In this document: piece after piece, positions 53,772-62,400 of the stretch
Numbering within the stretch: position 1 is the first letter of the stretch
How the letters are laid out: each line of letters begins with the position of its first letter
DNA from: an uncultured Planctomycetota bacterium
Lineage (GTDB): Bacteria > Planctomycetota > Phycisphaerae > SM23-33
DNA length: 64,000 nt
Direction: 5' to 3'
Assembly: GCA_903892515.1 (NCBI GenBank)
Contig: CAITIS010000134.1
Coordinates: forward strand, 116,620 to 180,619
Notes under the pieces: generated by a model
Seen by the model: the letters and a program-made list of their open reading frames with translations, nothing else
The model's database searches: none
Told to the model about the DNA's origin: nothing
Translations under genes and position numbers: made by a program

Positions 53772-55472
53772 TTACTCCTCGAAGTGTCTTCCGCGCAGGA
53801 TCGAGATCACCAGCCAGAGGCCCAGGAGGGCCGCCGTCACGTACCCGGCCAGGCCCAGCGTCTGCGTCCGCACCAGGCCGAAGATCGAGCCCGCCTGCGT
53901 CACCAGGATGCTCGAACCCACCAGCAGCCCGGCGATAATAAGCGCGAAGCTGATGCGATTGGCCGACAGGTGCAGCGTGAAGATCAGCGTCTCTAGGTGC
54001 TCGTGGCGGATGTGCACCTGCACCTGGCCGCTGCGCAAACGCCGCATCAGGGCCGAAAGATTCTCCGGCAGCTTGCCGGCCAGTTCGATGCCCTCGAGCA
54101 TGGCCCGCCGGGCCTGGCGGGCGAACTTGCGCGGGTCGGCCCGCTCCCACGCCAGCCTTCGCGCGTAAGGCCGGAGGTGCTCGATGATCTGAAAGTCCGG
54201 GTTCAGCGCCCGCGCCAGCGACTCGATCGTCATCAAGCTCTTGAGCATGAGCGTGAACTGAGCCGGCGGGCGGACGCGGTGCTTGCGCATCAGCTCAAAG
54301 GTCTGCATCATCAGCTTGTTGAAGGGGATCTCGCGCAGCGGCATGCCGTGATATTGCTGCAGCATCTCCTCCATGTCGGCCACCAGGCTGTGCAGGTCCG
54401 TGCCCACGTCGAGCATCTCGGAACGCTCGAACGTGCTCACCAGCCGCGAGGCGTCCTGGTCGACGATGGCCAGCACCAGGTCGGCCAGCATTTGCCGGTC
54501 GGCGGCCGTGAGATGCGCCACCTGGCCAAAGTCCAGCGGGGCCAGCACGCTGCCGGCCAGCACGAAGAAGTTGCCCGGATGCGGATCGGCGTGAAAGAAA
54601 CCCAGGTCGAAAATCTGCCGCAGCACGAAGGCCGCGCCGCGGTCGGCCACCACGGTGGGGTCGTAGCCCGCGCTGGCCACGGCCTGTCGCGTCGAGGGCT
54701 TCACGCCGTCGATGAATTCCATCGTCAGCACGGCGTCGGTGCAGTAGGCGTCGAACGTCCCCGGCACGTGGATGGTCGGATCGTCGGCGAAGCCGCGCTG
54801 GAAACGCTCCAGGTTTCGCCGCTCGTTGGTGAAGTCCACTTCCTTCTCGACGGCCGTGGTGAACTCGCGGACCATCCGCACCGGGTCGATAGTCTCGTCG
54901 CGTGGCAGCCCGGCCTTGAGCAGCCCGGCCAGTTCCAGCAGGATCTCGCACTCGGTGCGCAACGCCTGCACAATGCCCGGCCGGCGGACCTTCACGGCCA
55001 CGATGTGCCCTTCGCGCGTCACCGCCCGGTACACCTGGGCGATGCTGCCGGCGGCAATAGCGTGATGCTCAAAGCTGGCGAACAGGTCGGCCAGCGGGGC
55101 GCCCAGTTCCTTCTCAATCTCGGCCTGAATGAGTTCAAACGCCTCGGGCGGGACATCGTCCTGGAGCTTCTCCAATTCGACGATGTACTCCTGCGGCAGC
55201 ATGTCCGGCCTCGTGGAGAGCAGTTGCCCCAGCTTGATGAACGTCGGGCCGAGTTCCTGCAAGGCCAGGCGGGCGCGCACGGGCCGGCTGCGGACGCTTT
55301 CGTCGCGGCGCACGCGCGCGGGAACCGCCCGCGGCCCCACGCGGATCGCCAGTTTCCGGCGCAGCGCGTCGGTCAACTCATCGAAGCCGTACTTCATCAG
55401 CACGGCCATGATGTGCCGATACCTCCGCAGGTGCCGGACGGTGCGGTTCCAGCTTGGAGCGGCCAGGGCCAT
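53772..55472 (-). CDS. UbiB/ABC1/AarF-family atypical kinase
   Basis: An atypical protein-kinase-like ATPase needed for isoprenoid quinone synthesis or lipid homeostasis. GSIAQVYRAV (the KxGQ/A-rich loop equivalent) is near residue 130, AVKVRRPG holds the nucleotide Lys, FFHADPHPGNFFVL the catalytic loop and LDFGQV the metal-binding Asp. Two C-terminal transmembrane helices (about 500-555) anchor it. Length 566 residues. It starts 6 nt after the phasin-like gene. Confidence 0.92.
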   Translation of the reverse strand: MALAAPSWNRTVRHLRRYRHIMAVLMKYGFDELTDALRRKLAIRVGPRAVPARVRRDESVRSRPVRARLALQELGPTFIKLGQLLSTRPDMLPQEYIVELEKLQDDVPPEAFELIQAEIEKELGAPLADLFASFEHHAIAAGSIAQVYRAVTREGHIVAVKVRRPGIVQALRTECEILLELAGLLKAGLPRDETIDPVRMVREFTTAVEKEVDFTNERRNLERFQRGFADDPTIHVPGTFDAYCTDAVLTMEFIDGVKPSTRQAVASAGYDPTVVADRGAAFVLRQIFDLGFFHADPHPGNFFVLAGSVLAPLDFGQVAHLTAADRQMLADLVLAIVDQDASRLVSTFERSEMLDVGTDLHSLVADMEEMLQQYHGMPLREIPFNKLMMQTFELMRKHRVRPPAQFTLMLKSLMTIESLARALNPDFQIIEHLRPYARRLAWERADPRKFARQARRAMLEGIELAGKLPENLSALMRRLRSGQVQVHIRHEHLETLIFTLHLSANRISFALIIAGLLVGSSILVTQAGSIFGLVRTQTLGLAGYVTAALLGLWLVISILRGRHFEE

Positions 55473-55478
55473 GCCGGA

Positions 55479-55772
55479 CTAAAACTCCCGTTGCAGCAGT
55501 TGGTCGATCTTGGCTTCGACCCGGGCCAAGTCCTCGCGTGTGGGCAGGTTCAGCTTCACGAGAACTTTGTGCATCTCCGAGGCGATGAGGGTCTCCATCT
55601 CCGACCGGGTTTGGCCGGCGGCGTCGACGAGATCCTTGACGAACTGGTCACGGCCGCCCTTTTCCATCTGGCCGCGGCGGACCATTTCGTCGAAAACTTG
55701 CTCGGCCTTTTCTCGCGTGACGCTAAAGGCCCCCAGCCCGGCTTCCATCAGGCGCTGCACGGTGTCCAACAT
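55479..55772 (-). CDS. Phasin-like/polyhydroxyalkanoate regulator-like small protein
   Basis: A 97-residue helical protein: an N-terminal helix MLDTVQRLMEAGLGAFSVTR and a C-terminal coiled-coil LARVEAKIDQLLQREF, like small phasin-family proteins often found beside ubiB genes. I chose ATG 55772 with AGGAG 7 nt upstream. It is cotranscribed with the UbiB-family kinase. The function is not proven. Confidence 0.75.
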   Translation of the reverse strand: MLDTVQRLMEAGLGAFSVTREKAEQVFDEMVRRGQMEKGGRDQFVKDLVDAAGQTRSEMETLIASEMHKVLVKLNLPTREDLARVEAKIDQLLQREF

Positions 55773-56174
55773 GGGCGATCTCCTTGGTCTCAACTTGTGA
55801 CATGGCCGTCTCGGCCATGCGTGCCATGGGCGTCTCGCCCATGATCTTGTGCGTTCGCGGCCGGAGCGGCCGTGACGCGACCCCGAGCCAGAACCAACTC
55901 TAGTCTCTGTATCGGCCAATGCATTGTAGGGCTTGCGGATGGAGGGGCGGCGGCAAGTCCATTTCGCACGGCATGTTGGTGGAGTGGCGCGGGCGCAGGC
56001 CGGCTGGCCGACCGTAGGGCGTGCAACTGGTTGCACGCGGGTTGGCGGGACTCGGTAGCGGCCAACGTGGTTGCTCCGCTTCGCTGCGCAAACCACGGCA
56101 CCCGGACAGAGGAGGTCGGGTTCGGTGTAGCCACTCGGTGCAGCGATGAGAGTTGGCAGGTGGCGGCAACTTCG
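55773..56174. repeat. Repeat spacer between the phasin-like gene and the HEPN/MNT pair
   Basis: GACATGGCCGTCTCGGCCATG and CATGGGCGTCTCGCCCATG (55799-55843) are GTCTCGCC-type palindromes. A GTAGGGCGTGCAAC/GTTGCACGC element is at 56014-56045. A CCAACGTGGTTGC..GCAAACCACGGCACC palindrome follows at about 56060-56105. No gene is visible. Confidence 0.7.
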
Positions 56175-56180
56175 TATACT
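56153..56180 (+). promoter_or_regulatory. Promoter of the second HEPN/MNT pair
   Basis: TTGGCA (56153-56158), 16-bp spacer, TATACT (56175-56180). The start codon follows 16 nt later. Confidence 0.6.
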
Positions 56181-56196
56181 CTTGGGTAGACCAAAC

Positions 56197-56517
56197 ATGG
56201 TGACCATGCGGGACATCAAGGCGATCGGGCAGCGGATCGGGCGGGAGTTTCACCCGCAGCGCGTGATCCTGTTCGGCTCGCGCGCCCGGCGCGGTGCGGC
56301 CCGGCCCGACAGCGACGTCGATATCCTGGTGGTTCTGCCCTTCAAAGGCCGGAGCCTCTACAAATCGCTGGAAATATTGAATCGACTCGATTTGTCTATC
56401 TCGCTGGACCTCCTGGCGCAGCGGCCAGCGGACGTAAAACGGCGCTACGTCGAGCGTGACCCGATCATCCGCGAGGCGCTGGATCATGGAAAGGTGCTGT
56501 ATGAACAGCACCGTTAG
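56197..56517 (+). CDS. MNT-domain nucleotidyltransferase (antitoxin-like)
   Basis: A minimal nucleotidyltransferase: ILFGSRARRGAARPDSDVDILV holds the GS and DxD metal site. 106 residues from ATG 56197; the Met three codons on (56206) is also possible. It overlaps the HEPN gene by 17 nt. Either an antitoxin or part of a nucleotide-modifying pair. Confidence 0.88.
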   Translation: MVTMRDIKAIGQRIGREFHPQRVILFGSRARRGAARPDSDVDILVVLPFKGRSLYKSLEILNRLDLSISLDLLAQRPADVKRRYVERDPIIREALDHGKVLYEQHR

Positions 56518-56881
56518 GGAATGGGTGGCGAAGGCGGAAGCGGATTTTGCCATGGCAGCTCGCGAGATGCGCGCCGGCCGGCGCCGCAACAACGATGGCA
56601 TCTACTTTCACGCCCAGCAGGCCATCGAGAAGTTGATGAAGGCGGCGATGATTCACGACGACCAGACCCCGCCACGGACGCATGACCTCGTGGTGTTGAG
56701 CAAGCTGCTTTTGGCGGCGCACACGCTGTGGCGCGCTGACGCCAAGGCGCTGCGCTTTCTGACTCAAGGGGCCGTGATGCTGCGGTACCCCGGCGAGTCC
56801 GCCACCGCCGGTGATGCTCGTAAGGCCATGACGTACGCTCGCGCCCTGCGAAAAGCCCTGCTTGATCTGCTCCAGCCATAG
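56501..56881 (+). CDS. HEPN-domain protein (toxin-like)
   Basis: A 126-residue helical HEPN protein: EWVAKAEADFAMAAREM and GIYFHAQQAIEKLMKAAMIH are typical of the subgroup paired with MNT proteins. The RX4-6H RNase motif of HepT is not obvious, so it differs from the pair at 39841-40492 and may not be a nuclease. The TAG stop is the head of a TAGGGCGTGCAAC palindrome. Confidence 0.85.
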   Translation: MNSTVREWVAKAEADFAMAAREMRAGRRRNNDGIYFHAQQAIEKLMKAAMIHDDQTPPRTHDLVVLSKLLLAAHTLWRADAKALRFLTQGAVMLRYPGESATAGDARKAMTYARALRKALLDLLQP

Positions 56882-57199
56882 GGCGTGCAACTGGTTGCAC
56901 GCGGGTTGGTGGCGGGATTGCGGCCAACGTGGTTGCTGCGCTTCGCTGCGCAAACCACGGCACCGGGCACAAGTGGGACTCAGCTGCAACAGCGCAGCTT
57001 CGGCCCACCCTACGTGCTTGCTCGCGCAGCCGTGCGTCTGAACATGGTCACGCAACAGCGTGACCATGCCACCTAACTAATGCCACCCAACTATCGGCGT
57101 GACCGCGCCACCCAACTATCTACCTCTTATCTGCCTCTGCGCTCTCTGCGCCTCTGCGGCCCATGTAGTTTGTTGTTCGTGCGGCACAAGCCCGGCCAG
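56879..57199. repeat. Repeat spacer after the HEPN gene
   Basis: TAGGGCGTGCAACTGGTTGCACGC (56879-56902), the CCAACGTGGTTGC..GCAAACCACGGCACC palindrome (about 56925-56965), a GTGGGACTCAGC..GGCCCACCCTAC element and a class A palindrome (57043-57073). The order copies that of 56014-56105. A TCTGCGCTCTCTGCGCCTCTG periodic stretch lies at about 57125-57165. Confidence 0.75.
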
Positions 57200-58567
57200 C
57201 TACTTGCTGGCCTTCTTGATGATATCCTCGTACTTGTCGCGGAAGAATCTTTGCCAGGCCGCGCGGAGGGCCGACTCGTCTTCGGGCTTGGTGATCTTTT
57301 TGGCGGTGGCCAGGCAGGCGTCGCGGTCCTGGAGATCGTCGGGCAAGGCCACGAATTCCGCCACCAACTCGGGTTTGGTGCCCGAAGCGATGATCGCCTT
57401 CCAGGCCTGTTTGATCTGGCTGGAGCTATCCAGCACGGCCGCCTGCATCAGCGGGCCCATCAGCTTGGACGAGCGCAGCTCGTACGCCTCGATGTCCAGC
57501 TTGAAACTGCCCGCGTACTTGTACGGGTTCACAAGCTCGGGCAGCATCTTACCGGCGTACTTTTCGTACACGTCGCGGCGCAGCGGCTGGCGGAAGAGCG
57601 CGTCGTGCTTGGGGCCATCGGGGGCGCCGACCGGCAGGCACCACAGGGCCTGGCCCTTTTCGGACATGACGAACTCGATGAACTGCTTGGCCAGTTCGGG
57701 GTGCGGGGCGCCCTTGAGCATGGCGATAGGGTCGGGCGTAAAGGCCGTCATGCCCTCCACCAGCACGAAGCCCACGTCCTTGTTGCGGCTCATCTGGTCA
57801 TAGGCGTAAAAGTCGATGGCCGTTCCCGCCAGCACGTCGCCATCGGAGACTTGCCGCGGGATCTCGCTGGCGGAACTGACGATCTTCTTGCAGTTGGCGA
57901 AGATCCGCAGCAGCTTGCTCCAGCCGCCCGGCCAGGTGGGGTCGGACTGCACGATCATCTCATACGCCGCCCGGGCCGAGCCCGAGTTCTGGGCGTCGGC
58001 CAGTTCCAGCCAGCCGAACATGCCGGGTGCGGCCAGGTCGTCCCAGGCCTTGGGCAGCGGCAGGTTCTGCTCCTTGAGCAGCTTGGAATTGTAGATGATG
58101 CCGAACGCGCTGACGACCGTGCCGTACCAGCGGCCCTTTTCGTCGTATTCGCGAATGCCGCCCAGGTTGGTGGGCAACTGGGCCATGGTTTCCTTGGGCA
58201 GCTCCACCGGCTGCAAGACGCCCAGGTCGGCCAAGCGGGTGTAGTCGGGCCCGCCGCCGCCGAAGTACAGGTCGATGCCGGCAGTGTCGGCGTTCTTGAA
58301 CTGGTTGATGAGGTACGTGGTGCACACGGTCGTGGCCCCGACGTCGCGCCACTCGACCTCGACGTGCTTGCCGTACTTCTGCTGGTACCACTCCTCGAAG
58401 GCCTGCTTGAACTCGACGCGGATCTTCTCGTTGTTGGGGCTCAGGATGATCAGGTCGGCGGGCGGCTTCTTCTTGCCGCACCCCGACAGGCCCATCAGTA
58501 GCGCCAGGCCCACCAGCAGCGACACAGTCAGGACGCCCAGGACGCGAGTCAGCGAAAACGGTTTCAT
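57200..58567 (-). CDS. Extracellular solute-binding lipoprotein (iron/AfuA-like class)
   Basis: A periplasmic binding protein of an ABC importer, anchored by a lipid. The signal ends in the lipobox LSGC with Cys30. The mature part resembles Fe3+/polyamine-type binding proteins: DLIILSPNNEKIRVEFKQAF at the N-terminus and the VVSAFGIIYNSKLL hinge region. The start ATG (MKPFSLTR) follows GGAG by 6 nt. Length 455 residues. No permease or ATPase gene adjoins, so the transporter must lie elsewhere or beyond the spacer. Confidence 0.85.
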   Translation of the reverse strand: MKPFSLTRVLGVLTVSLLVGLALLMGLSGCGKKKPPADLIILSPNNEKIRVEFKQAFEEWYQQKYGKHVEVEWRDVGATTVCTTYLINQFKNADTAGIDLYFGGGGPDYTRLADLGVLQPVELPKETMAQLPTNLGGIREYDEKGRWYGTVVSAFGIIYNSKLLKEQNLPLPKAWDDLAAPGMFGWLELADAQNSGSARAAYEMIVQSDPTWPGGWSKLLRIFANCKKIVSSASEIPRQVSDGDVLAGTAIDFYAYDQMSRNKDVGFVLVEGMTAFTPDPIAMLKGAPHPELAKQFIEFVMSEKGQALWCLPVGAPDGPKHDALFRQPLRRDVYEKYAGKMLPELVNPYKYAGSFKLDIEAYELRSSKLMGPLMQAAVLDSSSQIKQAWKAIIASGTKPELVAEFVALPDDLQDRDACLATAKKITKPEDESALRAAWQRFFRDKYEDIIKKASK

Positions 58568-59071
58568 GTAAGTCTCCATAAGCGAAGCGGCATCGCGCCA
58601 AGCGCAGCGCGTCCGAATTCATTACCGCGGCGGCCAGCCCAAATTCGTCAGCCCAGGCAGTTGTCTTAGCCCGCAGGGCGTCTGAAAATAGCCCCGTCCG
58701 TAGCGAAGCGAAGGGCGGGGTAGCAGCCACCGCACAGTTCGAGCCCCGCTGGCGGGGCGATTGAGCGCTGGATTTCCTCGTCGGGCAGAAAGCGACAGAT
58801 GCCAGGCTCAGTCGCCCACAAGCTGGACCGATCGCTTCGGCTTCCCCGCCCTCCCTGTCGGTCGGGCGGGGCTACCTACTTTCAAACGCCCTTCGGGCTA
58901 GGAACAGCCATGGGTTCGGGCTGAAAACAGCCATAGGCCAACAGCGGCCATGCTGGAGAATCCGCGCACGGTCAGAGTATGGCCCGCCAAGCCGTCTTTG
59001 ACAAGAGCGGGTTGCCGGCCTTAACATAGTTCGTCCCCAACGCCGTGGCTGGCGTAGGGATTGTAGGAACT
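58568..59071. repeat. 504-bp spacer with GC-rich palindromes, divergent promoters expected
   Basis: Two related units face each other: TAGCCCGCAGGGCGTCTGAAAATAG with GTAGCGAAGCGAAGGGCGGGG (58670-58722) and CCCCGCCC..GTCGGGCGGGGCTAC with TTTCAAACGCCCTTCGGGCTA (58848-58903). A CCCCGCTGGCGGGGCGATTG hairpin lies near 58745. I see no riboswitch motif. Confidence 0.55.
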
Positions 59072-59848
59072 ATGGAACCAATAGCAGTCATCAGTGACAT
59101 TCACGCCAACATCGAGGCCCTGACGGCCGTGCTGGCCGACCTGGAGCAGCGATCCGTCAAGCGGATCATCTGCCTGGGCGACGTGGTGGGATACGGCCCG
59201 CAGCCGCGCGAGTGCGTAGATCTCATCATGGACGTCTGCGAAGTCACGCTCATGGGCAACCACGACTTCGCGCTGATGTTCGAGCCGGAAAACTTCAACC
59301 AGGGCGCCGAGGGCGCCTGCTACTGGACCCGGCACGAGCTGGAATTAGAACCCGACACAGCCAAGGCGCACCGCCGGCTGGAATTCCTTGGCCGCCTGCC
59401 GGTTCGACACGTTATTCCCAAAAGCGAACACCCCGCCGGGCCGTTCGTCTTTTGTCATGGCTCGCCGCGGCGGCCCATCAGCGAATACATCTTCCCTGAC
59501 GACGTGGACAACCATGCCGCCAAGCTCATGAGCGTCTTTGACCGCATCGAGCACATTTGCCTGGTCGGCCACACGCACGTGCCGGGGGTGTTTACGCCCA
59601 CGCCGGCGTTCTTCAGCGACGACGACGTGGCCGGGCTGCACGTGTTCTCCGAAGCCAAGGCCGTACTGAACGTCGGCTCGGTCGGCCAGCCGCGCGACCG
59701 CGACCCCCGGGCCAGCTACCTCATCATCGAAGAGGACGCCGCCCACTTCATCCGCGTGCCCTACGACGTGGAATCGACCGTGCAGAAGGTGCTGGCGATC
59801 CGCGAACTGGACGATTACCTCGGCATCCGCCTGCGCGACGGGCGCTGA
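59072..59848 (+). CDS. Calcineurin-like metallophosphoesterase (YfcE/MPP-like)
   Basis: A two-metal phosphodiesterase. Motifs in order: DIHAN (residues 9-13), GDVVGYGPQP (near 38), GNHD (near 64), CHGSP (near 129) and VGHTHVPG (near 169). Length 258 residues. Proteins with this set usually cleave phosphodiesters such as cyclic nucleotides or protein phosphates; the substrate is unknown. The start ATG has AGGA close upstream. Confidence 0.9.
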   Translation: MEPIAVISDIHANIEALTAVLADLEQRSVKRIICLGDVVGYGPQPRECVDLIMDVCEVTLMGNHDFALMFEPENFNQGAEGACYWTRHELELEPDTAKAHRRLEFLGRLPVRHVIPKSEHPAGPFVFCHGSPRRPISEYIFPDDVDNHAAKLMSVFDRIEHICLVGHTHVPGVFTPTPAFFSDDDVAGLHVFSEAKAVLNVGSVGQPRDRDPRASYLIIEEDAAHFIRVPYDVESTVQKVLAIRELDDYLGIRLRDGR

Positions 59849-60085
59849 GTTCAACAGCAACGGCATGGGCCGCAGAGGCGCAGAGAGCGCAGAGAAACAC
59901 AGAGAGAAAAGGCAACGGCTTAAACCACAAAGGGCACAAAGAACACGAAGAGGATGAGGCCACAGGCCCAAGACCTGGGAATTGCGATTCTTTCCTTCGT
60001 GATCTTGGTGGCTTTTTGTGGTTCAGTCTTTCCTCTCCGTGAGCTCCGTGTCCTCCGTGGTTGATTTGAAAGAAAAGGAGTCCGC
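59849..60085. repeat. Nested foldback between the phosphoesterase and yidC genes
   Basis: GGCGCAGAGAGCGCAGAGA and ACCACAAAGGGCACAAAGAA at the left pair with TTGGTGGCTTTTTGTGGTT and CTCCGTGAGCTCCGTGTCC at the right. The arms are 9-bp periodic, as in the nuo spacers. AAAGGAG at 60075-60080 is the yidC ribosome site. Confidence 0.7.
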
Positions 60086-62104
60086 GTGAATTGGCGACGC
60101 TTTCTATGGGTAGCCCTGCTGGCAAGCTTGGGCGTGATGCTGGCTACGCAGTACCTGCAAAAGAATGCCAAGAAGCCCGAGGCCACGCCCGCGCCGGTTT
60201 CTGCGGTGCCGGCGCCAGTGGCAAGCTCCTCCCCCGCTTCGGCGCCGGCCGGTGCGGCCAAGGTTTTGGCCGCGGCGCCCTCGTCGGCCCCGGTTGAGGC
60301 CGTCTGGCAGAACCAGCTGTACAAGCCCCAGTCCGTCACGCTGGGCGGTCTGGATAAGAATGGCTGGAAGGTCGAAGTCCAGCTCACCAACGAAGGCGCT
60401 GCCGTTGAGGGCCTGCACCTGAGCGAGTACTTCGTGACCGTCCGCGATAAGAAGGTCCACGCCAAAGACCCCGCCGGCTACCAGGAGGCCCTCAAGAAGG
60501 ACCCCAAGCTCAAGGGCTATTACCAGGTGCTTCAGCCGGTATACACGGCCAGCGGTGCGGCCATGCTGCCACTGACGACGCAAAAACTCCACCTGCCCAA
60601 GGAAGGCCTGAACTTCGACCTCTCCGGCCGGCGCTGGGATGCCGAACCCGTGCAGAACGTTGAAAAGGGCCAGGCCGTCACCTTCACCTCGCAGCTGCTG
60701 CGCGATGGCAAGCCTTACTTGGTGCTGAAAAAGACGTACACGCTGCAACCTGAGAGCTATTCGCTGCAAGTGCGCCTGTCGGCTGAGAATGCCTCGGGCG
60801 AGAAGGTGCAGTGCGACCTGACGCAATTGGGCGCCATGGGTTTGCCGCGCGAAGACGTACAGAACGACAAGCGCTCGCTGGCCTGGGCCCAGCAGATCAA
60901 GGGCGAGGCCAAGGTTTCGCTGGAAGACCTGGCCAAAGACAGCGGCGTGCCCACCTGGCCGGCGATACACGACCTGGGCTTATCCGAATCGGCTGAGCCA
61001 ATCCTGTGGGTCGGCCAGACCAACAAGTTCTTCGGCGCCATGCTGTACCTGGTGCCCACCACGCAGGGGCTGTTGGCCGACCCCGAGGCCAAGGCCACCT
61101 TCTTCGACGCCGCCATCGAGGAAAAGTCCGGCGGCAAGGCGTATTTAAGCGGTGTCAAGCTCGGGCCGTACGATCTCGATGCCGGCAGCCAGACGACCAT
61201 CGACATGGACGTGTACGCCGGGCCCAAGAAGATCGATCTGCTGGAGGCCGGTCGCTACGGCGCGCTGCGGTACGTGGACGTGGTCGAGATCACCAGCCAG
61301 TGCACCAGCAGTTGGCTGACGCGCGGCATGATCTGGCTGCTGAACATCTTCAGCAAGGTCACCTTCGGCAACTATGGTCTGGCCATCATTCTGCTGGTGG
61401 TGTGCGTGCGTTTGGCGCTGCACCCGCTGACCAAGAAGAGCCAGATCTCCATGTCCAAGATGCAGACGCTCCAGCCCGAGCTGGCGCGGATCCGCGAGAA
61501 GTACAAGGACGACAAGGCCAAGCTCAATTCCGAGATGATGCAGCTGTACAAGCAGGGCGGGGCCACGCCGATCCTGGGCTGCCTGCCCATGTTGCTGCAG
61601 ATGCCCATCTGGGTAGCGCTGTACTCGGCCTTGTCGGCGTCGGTGGAGCTGCGGCACGCGGGCTTCCTGCCGATATGGATCACCGACCTGGCCGCCCCGG
61701 ACGCGCTGATTCCCTTTGCCCACGCCATCCAGGTTCCCTTGGTGGGTTGGACGGTCACCAGCTTCAACCTGCTGCCGATTCTGCTGACCATTGCCATGAT
61801 CCTGCAGCAGAAGTTCACGCCCACGACCTCGGCCAGCATGGACGACGCCCAGGCCAAGCAGCAGAAGCAGATGATGTACTTCATGAACGGCTTTTTCCTG
61901 CTGATTTTCTACAACGCCCCCAGCGGCCTGACGCTGTACATCATGGCCTCGACCTTCGCCGGCGTGGCCGAGCAGTACGTGATCCGCCGCCACATTCAGC
62001 AGGCCAAAGAAGCTGCACTCGCCAGCACGACCACCGTGGTGATCGGCGGCAAGGCCAGCCGGCTGTCCCGCCCCAAGAAGCCCAAGGGCCCGTTCAGAGG
62101 GTAG
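60086..62104 (+). CDS. yidC: Membrane protein insertase YidC
   Basis: Inserts proteins into the inner membrane alone or with Sec. An N-terminal helix (about residues 5-22), an Ala/Pro linker, the large periplasmic P1 domain (about 75-410) and the insertase core with five helices (about 415-640) are visible. LTKKSQISMSKMQTLQPELA is the conserved cytoplasmic hairpin start and PILGCLPMLLQMPIWVALY the following helix. The GTG start has AAAGGAG 5 nt upstream. Length 672 residues, slightly longer than usual. rpmH and rnpA, often neighbours, are not in the 1.5 kb upstream. Confidence 0.96.
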   Translation: MNWRRFLWVALLASLGVMLATQYLQKNAKKPEATPAPVSAVPAPVASSSPASAPAGAAKVLAAAPSSAPVEAVWQNQLYKPQSVTLGGLDKNGWKVEVQLTNEGAAVEGLHLSEYFVTVRDKKVHAKDPAGYQEALKKDPKLKGYYQVLQPVYTASGAAMLPLTTQKLHLPKEGLNFDLSGRRWDAEPVQNVEKGQAVTFTSQLLRDGKPYLVLKKTYTLQPESYSLQVRLSAENASGEKVQCDLTQLGAMGLPREDVQNDKRSLAWAQQIKGEAKVSLEDLAKDSGVPTWPAIHDLGLSESAEPILWVGQTNKFFGAMLYLVPTTQGLLADPEAKATFFDAAIEEKSGGKAYLSGVKLGPYDLDAGSQTTIDMDVYAGPKKIDLLEAGRYGALRYVDVVEITSQCTSSWLTRGMIWLLNIFSKVTFGNYGLAIILLVVCVRLALHPLTKKSQISMSKMQTLQPELARIREKYKDDKAKLNSEMMQLYKQGGATPILGCLPMLLQMPIWVALYSALSASVELRHAGFLPIWITDLAAPDALIPFAHAIQVPLVGWTVTSFNLLPILLTIAMILQQKFTPTTSASMDDAQAKQQKQMMYFMNGFFLLIFYNAPSGLTLYIMASTFAGVAEQYVIRRHIQQAKEAALASTTTVVIGGKASRLSRPKKPKGPFRG

Positions 62105-62154
62105 AGGATAGGCCGGAGGTCAGAGGTCAGAGGCCAGAGTGAAAGACAAACGCG

Positions 62155-62190
62155 AACGGCAGCGGAGACATCCGCTGCCGTTCTTCTTTT
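62155..62190 (+). terminator. Intrinsic terminator of yidC
   Basis: AACGGCAGCGGA (62155-62166), loop GACA, TCCGCTGCCGTT (62171-62182), then CTTCTTTT. Confidence 0.85.
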
Positions 62191-62194
62191 GGCC

Positions 62195-62400
62195 GGGTGG
62201 CATGGTCATTCCCGTCGTCTTGGGATGACCATGCTCAGACGGTGCTGAATAACTCTGTGGTATCCCGAGAGTCCGCACATGGTCACCGCACAAAGACGTG
62301 CGGATGACCATGCCACCCGTCAGAACCCCTCTCCCTTGTTGCCCTTGGCAAGTCGGCCCCTCGCTCTGGCCTCTGGCCTCCGACCTCCGACCTCGCCTCT
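62195..62400. repeat. Class A palindrome pair plus heptad array between convergent genes
   Basis: GGGTGGCATGGTCATTCCCG / GGGATGACCATG (62195-62233) and CATGGTCACCGCAC / GTGCGGATGACCATGCCACCC (62278-62318) face each other. The two stems differ in sequence but share the outer GGGTGGCATGGTCA. TCTGGCCTCCGACC-type heptads lie at 62365-62400, complementing GGAGGTCAGAGGTC at about 62115-62140. Confidence 0.85.

Noticed and set aside
58568..59071. Riboswitch upstream of the solute-binding lipoprotein gene
   Set aside because: The GC-rich hairpins match the palindrome families found elsewhere, and no conserved TPP, cobalamin or other aptamer core is visible.
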